In this document: positions 43,773-54,521 of the stretch, in pieces
Layout: every line of letters begins with the position of its first letter
How positions within the stretch are numbered: the stretch's first letter is position 1
From: Paralithodes platypus
Taxonomy: Eukaryota; Arthropoda; Malacostraca; Decapoda; Lithodidae
NCBI GenBank assembly: GCA_032716605.1
Contig: CM064523.1
Location: 40,021,526-40,085,525, forward strand
DNA: 64,000 nt
Reading direction: 5' to 3'
Program-made: the position numbers and the translations under genes
The notes under the pieces: model-generated
Database searches by the model: none
Told to the model about the DNA's origin: nothing
Seen by the model: only the letters and a program-made list of their open reading frames with translations

Positions 43773-43989
43773 GGATATATAGTCTACAGTAAATTATTTA
43801 CCATGTTCTCATATATAGGTCTAAATGAATGGTGTAAGTGTGTACTCCATGCACACAAAGTTTATGTCCTTTACTAATTAGGCATATACTGTTAGGGAAG
43901 CGTATGTGTCTTTGTGTCGAATTGTGGGTATAATTGCGAGTATGGCCTTTGAACATCAAGTCAATAGTTGTACAATGTATGTTATATAT

Positions 43990-44090
43990 ATTCATTTGGT
44001 TGGGCTGCAACTGCCATGTTTCCAGTGGCAGAAGTCCCTCACCAACAGCATGCCAAATCGTCCATTCACTTTCATGGAGCAGCCACTTTG
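43990..44090 (-). pseudogene. BEL/Pao pol scrap
   Basis: On the minus strand KWLLHESEWTIWHAVGEG matches the end of the RNase H piece at 61,200-61,250 (KWLLHESEWTIWHVLQS). Only about 30 codons are recognisable. Confidence 0.6.
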
Positions 44091-44099
44091 TCAGTTAAT

Positions 44100-45130
44100 T
44101 TTTATACTATGTTGTGACGCCATGATTTATTGAAGGAGGATAAAACATTATCATCTTATTCTAGTCACTTTTACATTGGAATTAGGTTATTATACCTAAG
44201 CTCTAGATGTGCATAATATTCTGTACCTAGCTAATAAGGAATAAAACTTGTGTACCTAACTTGTGTATTCATTGTCTTTGGTAGAGATTGAGTGAAATAA
44301 ACAATATTTATATCAACGCTAGTTATGTTCCTGTTGAGCATTATTAATTTCTGATTGTCCTAAACTAGGAATAGTACAAACCAATATAAAGCGTGCTGGA
44401 TTACAGCGAACGCATTACAATTATACATTCCTTGAGTAAACTATTCTTAGTAATAGCGTATTCGAATTATAAAAAAGCATAGCTGCACACAACAACACGA
44501 AAGAACACGACCACACGACACAAAATTAAGCTCTCAGAATAGCAGAGCCAACAGGTAGTCCAATTAAAGGTAGGTAGCAGGTGTGGTGTGTGAGGCGGGC
44601 ATTTGTTGAACGTGCCGGATATACTTTTTTTGCTAAACCCATTCGATCAGATGATGCCTATGTCAATTCTGAGCTTGGGAATTATCTCTTGGATTGATGG
44701 GGAAACGAGGGTCTGTATTTACTGCATTGAATTATATAGATCGGTTATAGAATTATTGAAATTGTATTGTGGTAAACTATAATAACATAAAACTGTATTA
44801 TCTTATTAGAAGAATGAATGCACTTGACGGATAACAATTTCATAATATTACCCCAAAGATGAAATGTTTACGTCTGAGAACGATTGCCTAGGGAATTATT
44901 CGTCATTGTAACATCCAGTAATATATCATGCCAGGTTTACAGTAACTATAATAAGTATATGGTAGGTAATTAGTTATTCATCAGCAATACAGTTCTTTCA
45001 TGTACTAGGTTACCTATCGACACCAATCATACTACATCGGGAAACAATATTGCATTACGAGTGCATAATTGAGAAACTCAATAGATTTGTCAGCTGTCAA
45101 AGGAATTCAAGAGAATAGTAACAGGAGTAA
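44100..45130. other. stretch without recognisable genes
   Basis: AT-rich, with no long frame, RNA or repeat pattern that I could identify. Confidence 0.5.
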
Positions 45131-45456
45131 CATATCCAAGTAGTAATGGTATAACAGGAAGGGGAACATATCCAAGTAGTAATGGTATAACAGGAAGGGG
45201 AACATATCCAAGTAGTAATGGTATAACAGGAAGGGGAACATATCCAAGTAGTAATGGTATAACAGGAAGGGGAACATATCCAAGTAGTAATGGTATAACA
45301 GGAAGGGGAAACATATTCCAAGTAGTAATGGTATAACAGGAAGGGGAACATATCCAAGTAGTAATGGTATAACAGGAAGGGGAACATTCCCAAGTAGGAA
45401 TGGTATAACAGGTAGGGGAACATATCCAAGTAGTAATGGTATAACAGGAAGGGGAA
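45131..45456. repeat. 36-bp minisatellite, nine units
   Basis: Unit CATATCCAAGTAGTAATGGT plus ATAACAGGAAGGGGAA. Because 36 is a multiple of three, open frames on the minus strand show a 12-residue repeat (PLPVIPLLLGYV); this is a by-product. The array stops where the LINE begins. Confidence 0.92.
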
Positions 45457-45462
45457 CTCTTC

Positions 45463-46615
45463 GCTCAAACTCCACCTTGGATGATTCTGGTGCTATTCCT
45501 CCTTCTCCACCCCTCTCTCCTACTCATGCCTAATATACTAATCTCTTCTAAAGATGTACTTTCTACCCTTTCTGGGCTTAATACTAAGAAGGCGTACAGT
45601 GCTGACAGTGTTCCTCCTGTTGTACTAAAAAACTGTGCTTCCGTGCTGACTCCCTGCCTAGGCAAACTCTTTCGTCTCTGTCTCTTCTCTAACGTCTTCC
45701 CTTCTTGCTGGAAGTTTGCTCTCATCCAACCTGTTCCAAAGAAAGGTGAACGCTCTCAACCCTCCAACTATTGTCCAATTGCTCTCGTCTCTTGTATCTC
45801 TAAAGTTTTTGAAACTATTTTTGCTTCCAAATTCCTTGAGCATTTCTCTTCTCATAATATACTCTCAGATCGCCAGTATGGCTTCCTTAAGGGTCGCTCT
45901 ACTGGTGATCTTTTTTCATATCTTACTAACTCTTGGTCATCCTCCAATTTGGAACTTCGGTGAGAACCTTTTCTATTGCGCTAGACATATTGAAGGCCTT
46001 TGATAGAGTCTGGCACAAATCTTTAATGTCCAAACTACCCTCCTTCGGTTTCTATCTCTCCATCTGTGCCTTGTCTCTAATTTCCTTTCAGGCCGTTCCA
46101 TAGCTGCGGTTGTGGACGGCCATCGCATCACTTCCTCATCCTATCAACTCCGGTGTTCCTCTGGGCTCTGTCCTATTTCTCATTCTCTTTCTCATCATTT
46201 CATAAATGATCTTATCAACTGTACCTCCAGTCCCATCGATTCTTATGCAGACGACTCTACCCTACACTACTCAATTAGTTTTCCTGAACGCCTCAGCTAG
46301 CAATCACTCAAAAATATACGTAATGAAGCCATGTAACACTTATTTTCTTATCTACTATTATTTCCAATTGGGGCAGAGAAAACCTTGTTGCGTCCAAAAC
46401 CCAATATCTCCATCTTACTACCTGTCAGGAACATCCATAGAACTATCCCTTATACTTAAACAATACAAAAATCAATTCTTCATATTCTCTCATTCTTGGT
46501 GTCTCCTCTTTTTCTTCTGCTCTCTCTTGGAAGAACCATATAACCAGTCCTGCTAATTCACCTTCCCAGAAGCTGGGTGTGCTCAACCGCCTCAAGGGGT
46601 TCTTTACCCCTGCAA
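45463..46615 (+). pseudogene. Jockey-like LINE, reverse transcriptase part
   Basis: 5'-truncated; begins with TLDDSGAIPPSPP and then STLSGLNTKKAYSADSVPPVVLK. RT motifs: PVPKKGERSQPSNYCPIAL, QYGFLKGRSTGDL, ALDILKAFDRVWH (in a second frame) and IDSYADDSTLHY with YADD intact. Frameshifts occur near 45,960 and 46,170, with further indels downstream. It ends SQKLGVLNRLKGFFTPAN at 46,615, directly before a poly(T) run where an inverted piece of the same family begins. Confidence 0.85.
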
Positions 46616-46616
46616 A

Positions 46617-47171
46617 TTTTTTTTTTTTTTTCTTTCTATGTAAGTGAGGGAGGCAAAAGTCATTACTGCCTATAGCGAGTGCCTCCCCCATAGTTGAAAG
46701 AGTGACAGGGCCAAAATCAGGGACGTTCGAGCCAAAATGCCTGGACACACGGAGTTTGAAGCAATTTAAGTCATAGGAAGAGGGAAAGACTGATTCTGGG
46801 AGAGAGTTCCAGAGCTCAGCTGTTGAGTAGAAGAAAGTTTGAGAGTAACGTTTCACTCTTGGGTTGGAGAGTTCCACAGAGTAGGGGTGGGATTGAGTTG
46901 CAAGACGGGTACCACGTGCCCTACGTAAAGGAGGTGGTATGCACTGGGATAGCTCTGAGGAACACTGATTATTATAGTAGCGATAGAATAGCGAGAGAGA
47001 TGCAACATTACGGCGGAGAGAGAGAGATTGCAGAGAGTTGGTGAGTGGACGGGAGTTAATGATACAAAAGGCCTTCCTTTCAACTTTATCTAGGAGAGCG
47101 GTGTGAGATGAACCTCCCCACACATGTGAACAATACTCAATACAAGGGCGCACTATGCCCCTGTACAGAGC
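46617..47171 (-). pseudogene. Jockey-like LINE, 3' part, inverted arm
   Basis: On the minus strand LLALYRGIVRPCIEYCSHVWGGSSHTALLDKVERKAF through LWNSLPESVFPSSYDLNCFKLRVSRHF and a poly(A) tail (T-run at 46,617-46,631). It is the C-terminal part of the same LINE family, nearly intact in frame. It is one arm of a long hairpin with 47,182-47,710. Confidence 0.85.
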
Positions 47172-47181
47172 AAGAAGCTGT

Positions 47182-47735
47182 GCTCTGTACAGGGGCACAG
47201 TGCGTCCTTCTATTGAGTGTTGTTCACATGTGTGGGAGGATCCTCTCACACAGCACTTCTAGACAAATTAGAAAGGAAAGCCTTTTGTATAATTAACTGC
47301 CGTCCACTCAGCAACTCTCTGCAATCTCTCTCTCTTCGCCGCAATGTTGCATCTCTCTCGCTATTCTATCGATACTACAATAATCAGTGTTCCTCAGAGC
47401 TCTCCCAGTGTATACCACCTCCCCCACGTAGGGTACGTAGTACCCCGTCTTGCAACTCAATCCCACCCCTACTCTCCAACCCAAGAGTGAAACATTTTTC
47501 TCAGTCTTTCTTCTATTCGACAGCTGAGCTCTGGAACTCTCTCCCAGAATCAGTCTTTCCCTCTTCCTATGACTTAATTGCTTCAAACTCCGTGTGTCCA
47601 GGCATTTTGGCTCGAACGTCCCTTGATTTTGGCCATGTCACTCTTTCAACTCTGAGGGAGGCACTCGCTACAGACAGTTCTGACTTTTGTCTCCCTCACT
47701 CACATAGACTAAAAATACAAAATAATGATAATTGA
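47182..47735 (+). pseudogene. Jockey-like LINE, 3' part, direct arm
   Basis: Starts GCTCTGTACAGGGGC, the same place where the plus-strand RT part stopped, and continues HTALLDKLERKAF, LWNSLPESVFPSSYDL and FCLPHSHR. It is about 90 percent identical to the inverted arm, with several frameshifts. It probably completes the copy that begins at 45,463. Confidence 0.8.
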
Positions 47736-47739
47736 TGCG

Positions 47740-48331
47740 CCTGTAGCATTTACTGTTATGTTAGGTTACGTTAATTTATGTTAGGAGAAGGAAAGGTCAG
47801 GCTTGATTTACAGAGGGTGTGTGATTATTAATCATACACCAGTTTGAATCTTTGAACCTTTAAAACTAAACATGAACCAATAGAGATATTATAAAACAAT
47901 GCCTCATCTCGGTTGGATTATGTAGTGCATCAAATGTGTGCATACCTATTACGGCGGATGGCTGTCCTGTTAGCATATTCAGTACCGGTGACATCCTATT
48001 GTATATATTCTGGCAACTATTAGACGATTTTAATCAGCTTAGAAATTATGTCTACTCATTCAAAAGCTGCAGACAATCTCAATTAATTCCTTTAGCTACC
48101 ACATATCCTTCCGAAGCTTCATAAAATCGTCTAAAATGCAGTTGAAAACCAATAAAAAAGACGTCGCCGGTAGACAAAAGAGGATAACTAAACATGACCT
48201 TTAAGCTAATTTTTGTGTCAACTCAACTAATACTCCATTTCAGTAAGCACATCTCAATCCAGTGCCTGCTAAATTAGCTAACCAAACATAACGTAACTCA
48301 AAGGTACTATTGTGGACATAAGTCCTGCTAC
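47740..48331. other. stretch without recognisable genes
   Basis: No coding or RNA features seen. Confidence 0.5.
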
Positions 48332-48819
48332 ACAGCCTGTAGCCTAGTAGGTAAAGCTCTCGTCTCACACACGAGGGTCGGGGGTTCAATCCCCGCCGGG
48401 CGGAGATAATTGGGCTTGTCTCCTTTCATGTGTTAGCCTCAGTTCACCTAGCTGTAAATAGGTACCTGGAATAAGTGGACGACGTTGTGACGTCCCATCT
48501 GGGGTTGGCAAAAATGGTACAAGGCGAGATGGGTATCACTAAGCTGATGGCTACCTAAGCCTTCGGGCGAGACGGTACCGTCTATAGTGAGAATGGTACC
48601 ATACAGATCCACCCTAAGCCTTCGTTTCCGATGTCGCCAATTGGCTAAAATACAGACTACACACACATCCACAGCCATTTCAACAGTACATAAAACACTT
48701 AACATGCATTTCACGCAATACATTCCCAGTTAAGGAGGCGCGATAATAATGAGCTTAGCTCGCATTGCGTGGATTCCCTTGACGAACAAGTAACTGAGTA
48801 AATGAGTAACTGAGTAACT
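48332..48819 (+). mobile_element. tRNA(Val)-like SINE, copy 1
   Basis: Head with A box TAGCCTAGTAGG (48,340), anticodon stem-loop CTCGTCTCACACACGAG (loop CTCACAC, anticodon CAC) and B box GGTTCAATCCC (48,383-48,393). A body of about 400 bp follows, ending AAGTAACTGAGTAA. The pol III boxes are intact. It is not a tRNA gene because the acceptor stem does not close and a SINE body follows. Confidence 0.85.
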
Positions 48820-49226
48820 TGCCCGGCAGAGAATCGCGAATTGTGTTGGTAACATTGGTGACCCTTCCTTCACCACTCTTCTACCCTCTCTCAGCCCTCC
48901 TTTCCTCTTTCTTTCCTGTCTCACGTCTATTTAGCCCCTCCCCCCGGATTGTCGTCAAATTACACTATGACCGCGGTCACTTCTCACGAATCACCCACCA
49001 TATCTGAATTACCCCCAACCCCAGGATCCGATATACAACGGATCCTGAATGAAGCTGTTATCTTCGCCCCCACCCCCGCACCAAAACCCCACTTTTACCT
49101 ACATCTACTACAGAGGACCAAAGTGTCCGCACCCCAAAAACTGGGATGGATGTAGAGTAACAACATACTAAATACATTTATCTACATTCCATAGAAATAC
49201 GAATTGCACCTGATTTTGTTTTTGTC
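48820..49226. other. no clear gene
   Basis: A short proline-rich frame (48,949-49,155) resembles nothing I can name. Otherwise unremarkable. Confidence 0.35.
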
Positions 49227-49372
49227 CCGAAAAATGCACCAATTTCTTGTGATGTTTGGTCTTGTTAATCACGAAAATGTAAACAACTAAAGTGGGCTTT
49301 AGCTAACTTTGGATTGTTTACATGTATCGTGTCACAGGACCAAACATTTACATAAATGTATACATTTTTCGG
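49227..49372. repeat. imperfect fold-back hairpin
   Basis: Nested inverted pairs: CCGAAAAATG with CATTTTTCGG, ATGTTTGGTC with GACCAAACAT, GTAAACAA with TTGTTTAC, centred on CTAAAGTGGGCTTTAG. The order is consistent, so this is one fold-back structure, possibly a degenerate MITE. Confidence 0.7.
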
Positions 49373-49580
49373 AACACCATTTATCCACATTCCACATTTT
49401 TATACCCTCTCATCTTATCATCATTTCAAAACGTGCCTATTTTAAAGTTTTCTATACATTTATCTATTGAGTTTTTTGCAGTTTTTTAATAACAAAATAT
49501 AAAATGTATTTGTCGTCTTCAATTACCCATTTCACTAACCTTTGATCATTTTTATCTTGCCAAGAGACATGACATGCTCC

Positions 49581-49846
49581 TTTTTTTTTTTTTTTTTTTT
49601 TTTTTTTCAAACTACTCCCTCTCGGGCATAGGCTGATAGCCATTACACTCTACCGCTGAACACGGTGAGGCCCGTGAGGTCTTGCTCCAGTCTAGGGAGT
49701 GAGACATGCGAAGCTTCACGGCTCAAAGCAACTACATCTCTGAAGCCGCCTCGCCTATGCGCTTCACAGTCTCATCCCCCACACTCGAACCCTCACTCTC
49801 AGAACGCCACCTATTGAGCAATTAACTCACTAGGCATTGCCCCCCT
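49581..49846 (-). mobile_element. tRNA-derived SINE with poly(A) tail
   Basis: On the minus strand TGCCTAGTGAGTTAATTG (A-box-like) and GGTTCGAGTGT (B-box-like) lie about 40 bp apart near the 49,846 end. The element ends in an A-run (T-run 49,581-49,607 on the plus strand). It is a different family from the tRNA(Val)-like SINE. Confidence 0.65.
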
Positions 49847-49891
49847 GTAGCATAATATTTTTGAATATGAAAATATTCATACAATGCTATT

Positions 49892-50213
49892 TAATCAGGG
49901 AACAATGAGGGTATTTTTTTGGCATTTCGGTGTGCTGTGGTAATGCACTGATACTAGGTACAGCACAAATTCCATCCCATTGTCTGATGCCAAGGAAGTA
50001 TTCCGGGCAAGGGGTTCGAGTGAGGTCAGCACCCCCTCTTGCCTCCACGAACCAGGGTTCACACAGAGATTATTATGGTCCTCCTCATCCACCCACGCGA
50101 TGTTGTGGGTGGGGTAGCGAGTCCTGAGGAGGTTGTGGAGACAACAGATTGCCATTACTGTTGGCTCAACATTCTTAGGATCAGTGAGAATGGTAGTCAG
50201 CAGTAGGCGGAAC
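49892..50213 (-). pseudogene. PIF/Harbinger transposase, exon 2
   Basis: Begins after the acceptor TTTTTAG and continues FRLLLTTILTDPKNVEPTVMAICCLHNLLR, the block after the catalytic glutamate in Harbinger transposases. The tail to the stop at 49,892 has no domain. In phase with exon 1 across a 1,177-bp intron. Confidence 0.82.
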
Positions 50214-50242
50214 CTAAAAATGAGAAGGGAAAAATAACAGAT

Positions 50243-50713
50243 TAGTATAAAGAATGTAAACAAGATAAACAAGTATGGTTGCACATCCTAGAAACTGACA
50301 TATGAGTATAGAATGTAAATAAGATAAACCAATTGTATGGTTGCACATCCTAGAAACTGACATATGAGTATAGAATGTAAATAAGATAAACCAATTGTAT
50401 GGTTGCACATCCTAGAAACTGACATATGAGTATAGAATGTAAATAAGATAAACCAATTGTATGGTTGCACATCCTAGAAACTGACATATGAATATAGAAT
50501 GTAAATAAGATAAACCAATTGTATGGTTGCACATCCTAGAAACTGACATATGAATATAGAATGTAAATAAGATAAACCAATTGTATGGTTGCACATCCTA
50601 GAAACTGACATATGAGTATAGAATGAAAATAAGATAAACCAATTGTATGGTTGCACATCCTAGAAACTGACATATGAGTATAGAATGTAAATTAGATAAA
50701 CAAATTAAATGGT
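50243..50713. repeat. 62-bp tandem repeat, about 7.6 copies
   Basis: Unit contains GGTTGCACATCCTAGAAACT and GACATATGAGTATAGAATG. Units differ by only a few bases. The array lies within the Harbinger intron. The repeated 60-codon frames here are by-products. Confidence 0.93.
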
Positions 50714-50880
50714 TTCATATAAAAAAAAGTGACATATGAGTACGTGAATAATAGACATACATATGAATATGGTAAATAAAACAAATATAGTAAATAAAAT
50801 TAATGAAATCCTCATGTGACAACCTAAATTTATATGATGGGTAATAAAATAATATATGTCTATACAGGCATTCATATACA

Positions 50881-51364
50881 CAGCCCATAGCCTAGTAGGT
50901 AGAGCTCTCGTCTCACACACGAGGGGTCGGGGGTTCAATCCCCGGCCGGGCGGAGACAAATTGGGCTTGTCTCCTTTCATGTGTTAGCCTCAGTTCACCT
51001 AGCTGTAAAATAGGTACCTGGAATAAGTGGACGACGTTGTGACGTCCCATCTGGGGTTGGCAAAAATGGTACAAGGCGAGATGGGTATCATATGGTTCAC
51101 CTAAGCTGATGGCTACCTAAGCCTTCGGGCGAGACGGTACCGTCTATAGTGAGAATGGTACCATACAGATCCACCCTAAGCCTTCGTTTCCGATGTCGCC
51201 AATTGGCTAAAATACAGACTACACACACATCCACAGCCATTCCATCAATACATAAACACTTAACATGCATTTCACGCAATACATTCCCAGTTAAGGAGGC
51301 GTGATAATAATGAGCTTAGCTCGCATTGCGTGGATTCCCCTTGACGAACAAGTAACTGAGTAAC
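50881..51364 (+). mobile_element. tRNA(Val)-like SINE, copy 2
   Basis: Same head (TAGCCTAGTAGG, CTCGTCTCACACACGAG, GGTTCAATCCC), body and end (AAGTAACTGAGTAA) as copy 1, over 90 percent identical. It sits in the Harbinger intron, opposite to the gene. Confidence 0.87.
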
Positions 51365-51390
51365 CAATACTAATGACTTGAGCTGTTTAC

Positions 51391-52383
51391 CTGTTCTCCA
51401 TAATCCCGAATGCATTCTCAACCACTCGCTGAGCTCTAGAGAGGCTGTAATTGTAGATTCGCTCTTTCCTCATCATTTAGCAGTGAGGGAAGGGCTTCAT
51501 TAGCCAGGTGCGGAGGCCGAAGGCATCGTCCCCGACGATGAAATAGGGGACAGGCTGATTACCACCAGGTAGAGGTCCAGTCTCTGGCAGTCCCGCACGG
51601 CCCTCCTCGAGTGCATTCCGCAGTGAGGTGTCAAGGAACACACCACCATCAAATGAACACCCGTGGGCTCCAACATCAACGTACAGAAATCGATAGTTGG
51701 CATCAGCCAAAGCCATGAGGACTATCAAGTGGAACTTCTTGTAGTTGAATAATTTGCAGCCCCCCTCGGATGGACATATGATGGCAATGTGTTTGCCATC
51801 CAGGGCACCGCAGCTTTGTGGGAAGTCCCAGTGGAAAGCAAATTGGTTCGACACTGCCTTCCACTCAGCAGGTGTCTTTGGGCAGACCATCACCTCCCTC
51901 ATGTATTCTTCCACAATTGCATCGCACACTTCAGGGACGATCTTGGAGATGGTGTTTGGTGCAACTCGGAAGGCATAGAACAGGTCTGTGTATGTGTTTC
52001 CAGAGGCCAGGAATCGCAGCGTTATAATGCGAGCCGCAAACCTGGCTGGATACTCGCATGAAAGGTAGTGTCCTGCTTTGCAATCGTTGGCCCAACACGA
52101 CCAAGCACCTCCCTGAACATGTTGACGGGCATCCTCATGAAGTTCTTGAACCTCTGGCTATCCTCCTCTGCCAACTCAAAACCATCAATTTGTGATAAAT
52201 CCCATAATCTTCACGCCGCAAAAGCATAGGTCGGACATACCACCTCCTCTTCCTTTCCCTCTCCTGCTTCCTTTCACGTTTTCTTTTGATGAGGGTCGCA
52301 AGCAACTCGATCTCTGCATATTCACGCTCCATTGCCAGAGCAAAGGGTAGAGGAACAATTGAGGTTGTAGGGAGTAGATCCAT
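51391..52383 (-). pseudogene. PIF/Harbinger transposase, exon 1
   Basis: The N-terminus (from 52,383) is basic (KRKRERKQERERKRRWYVRPML). After frameshifts come SQRFKNFMRMPVNMFREVL, LFYAFRVAPNTISKIV-type sequence and VCDAIVEEYMREV. The DDE domain is in an intact frame (51,929-51,477): CGALDGKHIAI (first D), VDVGAHGCSFDGGVFLDT, PYFIVGDDAFGLRTWLMKPF (second D) and YNYSLSRAQRVVENAFGIMENR (E), after a stop at 51,477-51,479. Frameshifts near 52,035 and 52,195. Harbinger transposases act with a Myb-like partner, which is not seen here. Confidence 0.88.
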
Positions 52384-52499
52384 GGTGCTGTGGTTTGGTT
52401 GTGTGGTACGGTAGAGCTGATAAGAAACACTGTTGGAGACAAGAGCTCTGCCACCCTATTTATACCCAAACCTTATCTGCCTCTCCAATTACCCAATAA

Positions 52500-52875
52500 T
52501 CTGAGGTCGCAAGTGCGATCAAGGGAAAAAGTATCTTCGATAGTTGTCGGGCATTCGCCATATTCGCACAACCTTCACTGTGTTATCGCATCACATCGTC
52601 CAACATTCGAAGGACAATCGCCCTACAATCGCTACTGTCGCCATCATCGATCGCCACATTCGACCTGACTCGCCATCAATTGTCGCACATCATTCGTCAT
52701 TATCGCCTAAATATTTGCCAAAATCGCACTGTGATCGTACTTTTGTCGCACTGCAATCGACGAAATTTGCCTTTTTGGCATTAATTTGCTTCTGAAAAAA
52801 CCCTATTCGCCACGAATTAACGGACATAGAAAAAAAACACTGTCGCAGTGTGTTCACCATCGAAAAGTCGCACAC
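52500..52875. repeat. TCGC-rich block upstream of the Harbinger transposase
   Basis: The tetramer TCGC occurs about 16 times on the plus strand within 370 bp, often as ATCGC, GTCGC or TTCGC at 15-30-bp spacing. The surrounding AT-rich DNA has almost none. It may be the subterminal region of the Harbinger element. Confidence 0.6.
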
Positions 52876-53535
52876 TGGGATACCGCCGTTAAAGATGATG
52901 AACACAAGCAGGGAGAGAAGGCAGGACCAATGTTATTAGTTGTATTTAACCCGGGAACGGCGAGAAGACTCTGAAGAGGTGTTGGTGATGAAAGGCGAAA
53001 AACATCTTAAGATCCAAGCCAAAATAAACTTTTTAAAAGGCCCCAGTAACACTTAAATAAAGGAATATGTGATTAAGTGAGATCATTTCCCTCCATACCT
53101 ACTATCACTCTTCCACATGTATCAAAACCCCCTCCTTCCCCCCTTCAATGATCACCTATTTTTCCTCTTATTCCCTTGTTTATCGGCTTATTTACCGCAC
53201 CAATATCTTCAACCCGGTTCTGAGGTCCAGTCCTGCTCCTATTGAGTGCGTGGTGAGAGAGAGACAGTTAGGACTTCAGTCTGCCTCTAGGCTTCGGAGA
53301 GAGAGGGTATATGTCGCATTCGCCTCACATGTCATGACTGAAAGATTGGAAATAATTCGCAATTTTCACCCTCCAAATACTATTCCCACTTGTTTTATTG
53401 CCTATACATGTTGATATCTTCATATTAAATGTAAAATAGGTGCATATGAATAAGTAATAACGATGTTTATTATAAAATGACGATTCTAGGCGGGAATGAG
53501 TGCCTAAAATTGTCGCCTAGCAGTAGGGTGTTCAC
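52876..53535. other. stretch without recognisable genes
   Basis: Short frames only, no domains or repeats identified. Confidence 0.5.
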
Positions 53536-54521
53536 TACTTCAGCGACAAAACGCAAAGAGTAGTCATAAACGGTAAGGCATCTAAATGGACCAATGTAAG
53601 TAGCGGGGTACCCCAGGGATCGGTACTAGGACCAATTCTCTTTCTAATTTACATCAACGACATAGATAAGGGTCTCACCTGTACAATCTCAAAATTTGCT
53701 GACGATACAAAAATTGCAAATAGCGTACTTTCAAAAGAACAAGTTGACGATATGCAACACAAGCTAGATAAATTGTCACATTGGGCCCAAATTTGGCAAA
53801 TGAGTTTCAATGCGGATAAATGTAAAGTACTACATATCGGATACCTAAATGAGAAAGCAAACTATTCGATGAATGGCACTCAGCTTAAGAATCTAAACAG
53901 AGAAACCGATCTGGGAGTAACAATATCGAGTAACCTAAAACCGAGTCAACAATGTTCAGAAGTTGTTAAGAAGGCAAACAAAATAATTGGCTTTATAGGC
54001 AGGTCATTTGAGCATAAATCCAAAGACATTATCCTAGCCCTTTACAATTCCTTAGTCCGCCCTCTTCTGAAGTACTGCGTTCAATGCTGGTGCCCTTATT
54101 ACCAAAAAGACATAAACAAGCTAGAACGAGTTCAACGTAGAGTTGCCAAAATTATACCTAGCCTAAAGAACAAACCATACGAAGAGCGTCTTAGAGAATT
54201 AAATATATTTCCTTTAACCCAGCGCAGATTAAGAGGTGACTTAATTCAAGTGTTCAAAATCATCAAAGGCATCGACAATATGAACTGTAGTAAGTACTTC
54301 ACTATCGACCAATCTAATTACACGCAGGGAAACGGTTGCAAATTCTTGGTAAATCTTTTAACTCACACGAATCTAAGAATTTCTTCTTCAATCGAGTTGT
54401 CAACTTGTGGAATGGGCTTCCCCGAGACGTTATAGACTGCAGCACCGTTGATTCATTTAAACTCCGCCTAGACAAATATCTCGCATCAAACCCGCGACTG
54501 ACTGCGTTTGTAAATGAATAA
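53536..54521 (+). pseudogene. CR1/Jockey-group LINE, 3' half of ORF2
   Basis: Starts abruptly within RT (SDKTQRVVINGKASKWTNV), then GVPQGSVLGPILFLIYINDI and ISKFADDTKIANS. The thumb and C-terminal block follows (LSHWAQIWQMSFNADKCKVLHIG, ETDLGVTISSNLKPSQQC, LVRPLLKYCVQCWCPYYQKDINKLERVQRR, RRLRGDLIQVFKI) to a stop at 54,521. One frameshift near 54,340. 5'-truncated, as most LINE copies are. FADD is intact. It is a different family from the LINE at 2710. Confidence 0.88.

Larger units (their letters stand above)
50214..51390 (-). other. intron of the Harbinger transposase
   Basis: Donor CAG/GTAAAC (51,391/51,390) and acceptor TTTTTAG. It is filled by a 62-bp tandem array and a SINE copy. Splicing gives …AFGIMENR-FRLL…, the expected protein block. 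Confidence 0.8.

Noticed and set aside
45090..45475. Three minus-strand frames with 12-residue repeats
   Set aside because: The 36-bp unit is a multiple of three and lacks stops; no sign of a real protein repeat gene.
46822..47083. Plus- and minus-strand frames inside the LINE hairpin
   Set aside because: Out-of-frame shadows of the LINE C-terminal coding sequence.
48340..48402. Possible tRNA(Val) gene, also at 50,889-50,945
   Set aside because: The acceptor stem does not pair and both copies continue into the same 400-bp body, so these are SINE heads.
50214..50656. Series of near-identical 60-codon frames; considered as a CRISPR-like or peptide array
   Set aside because: A contiguous 62-bp tandem array without spacers, inside a eukaryotic intron.
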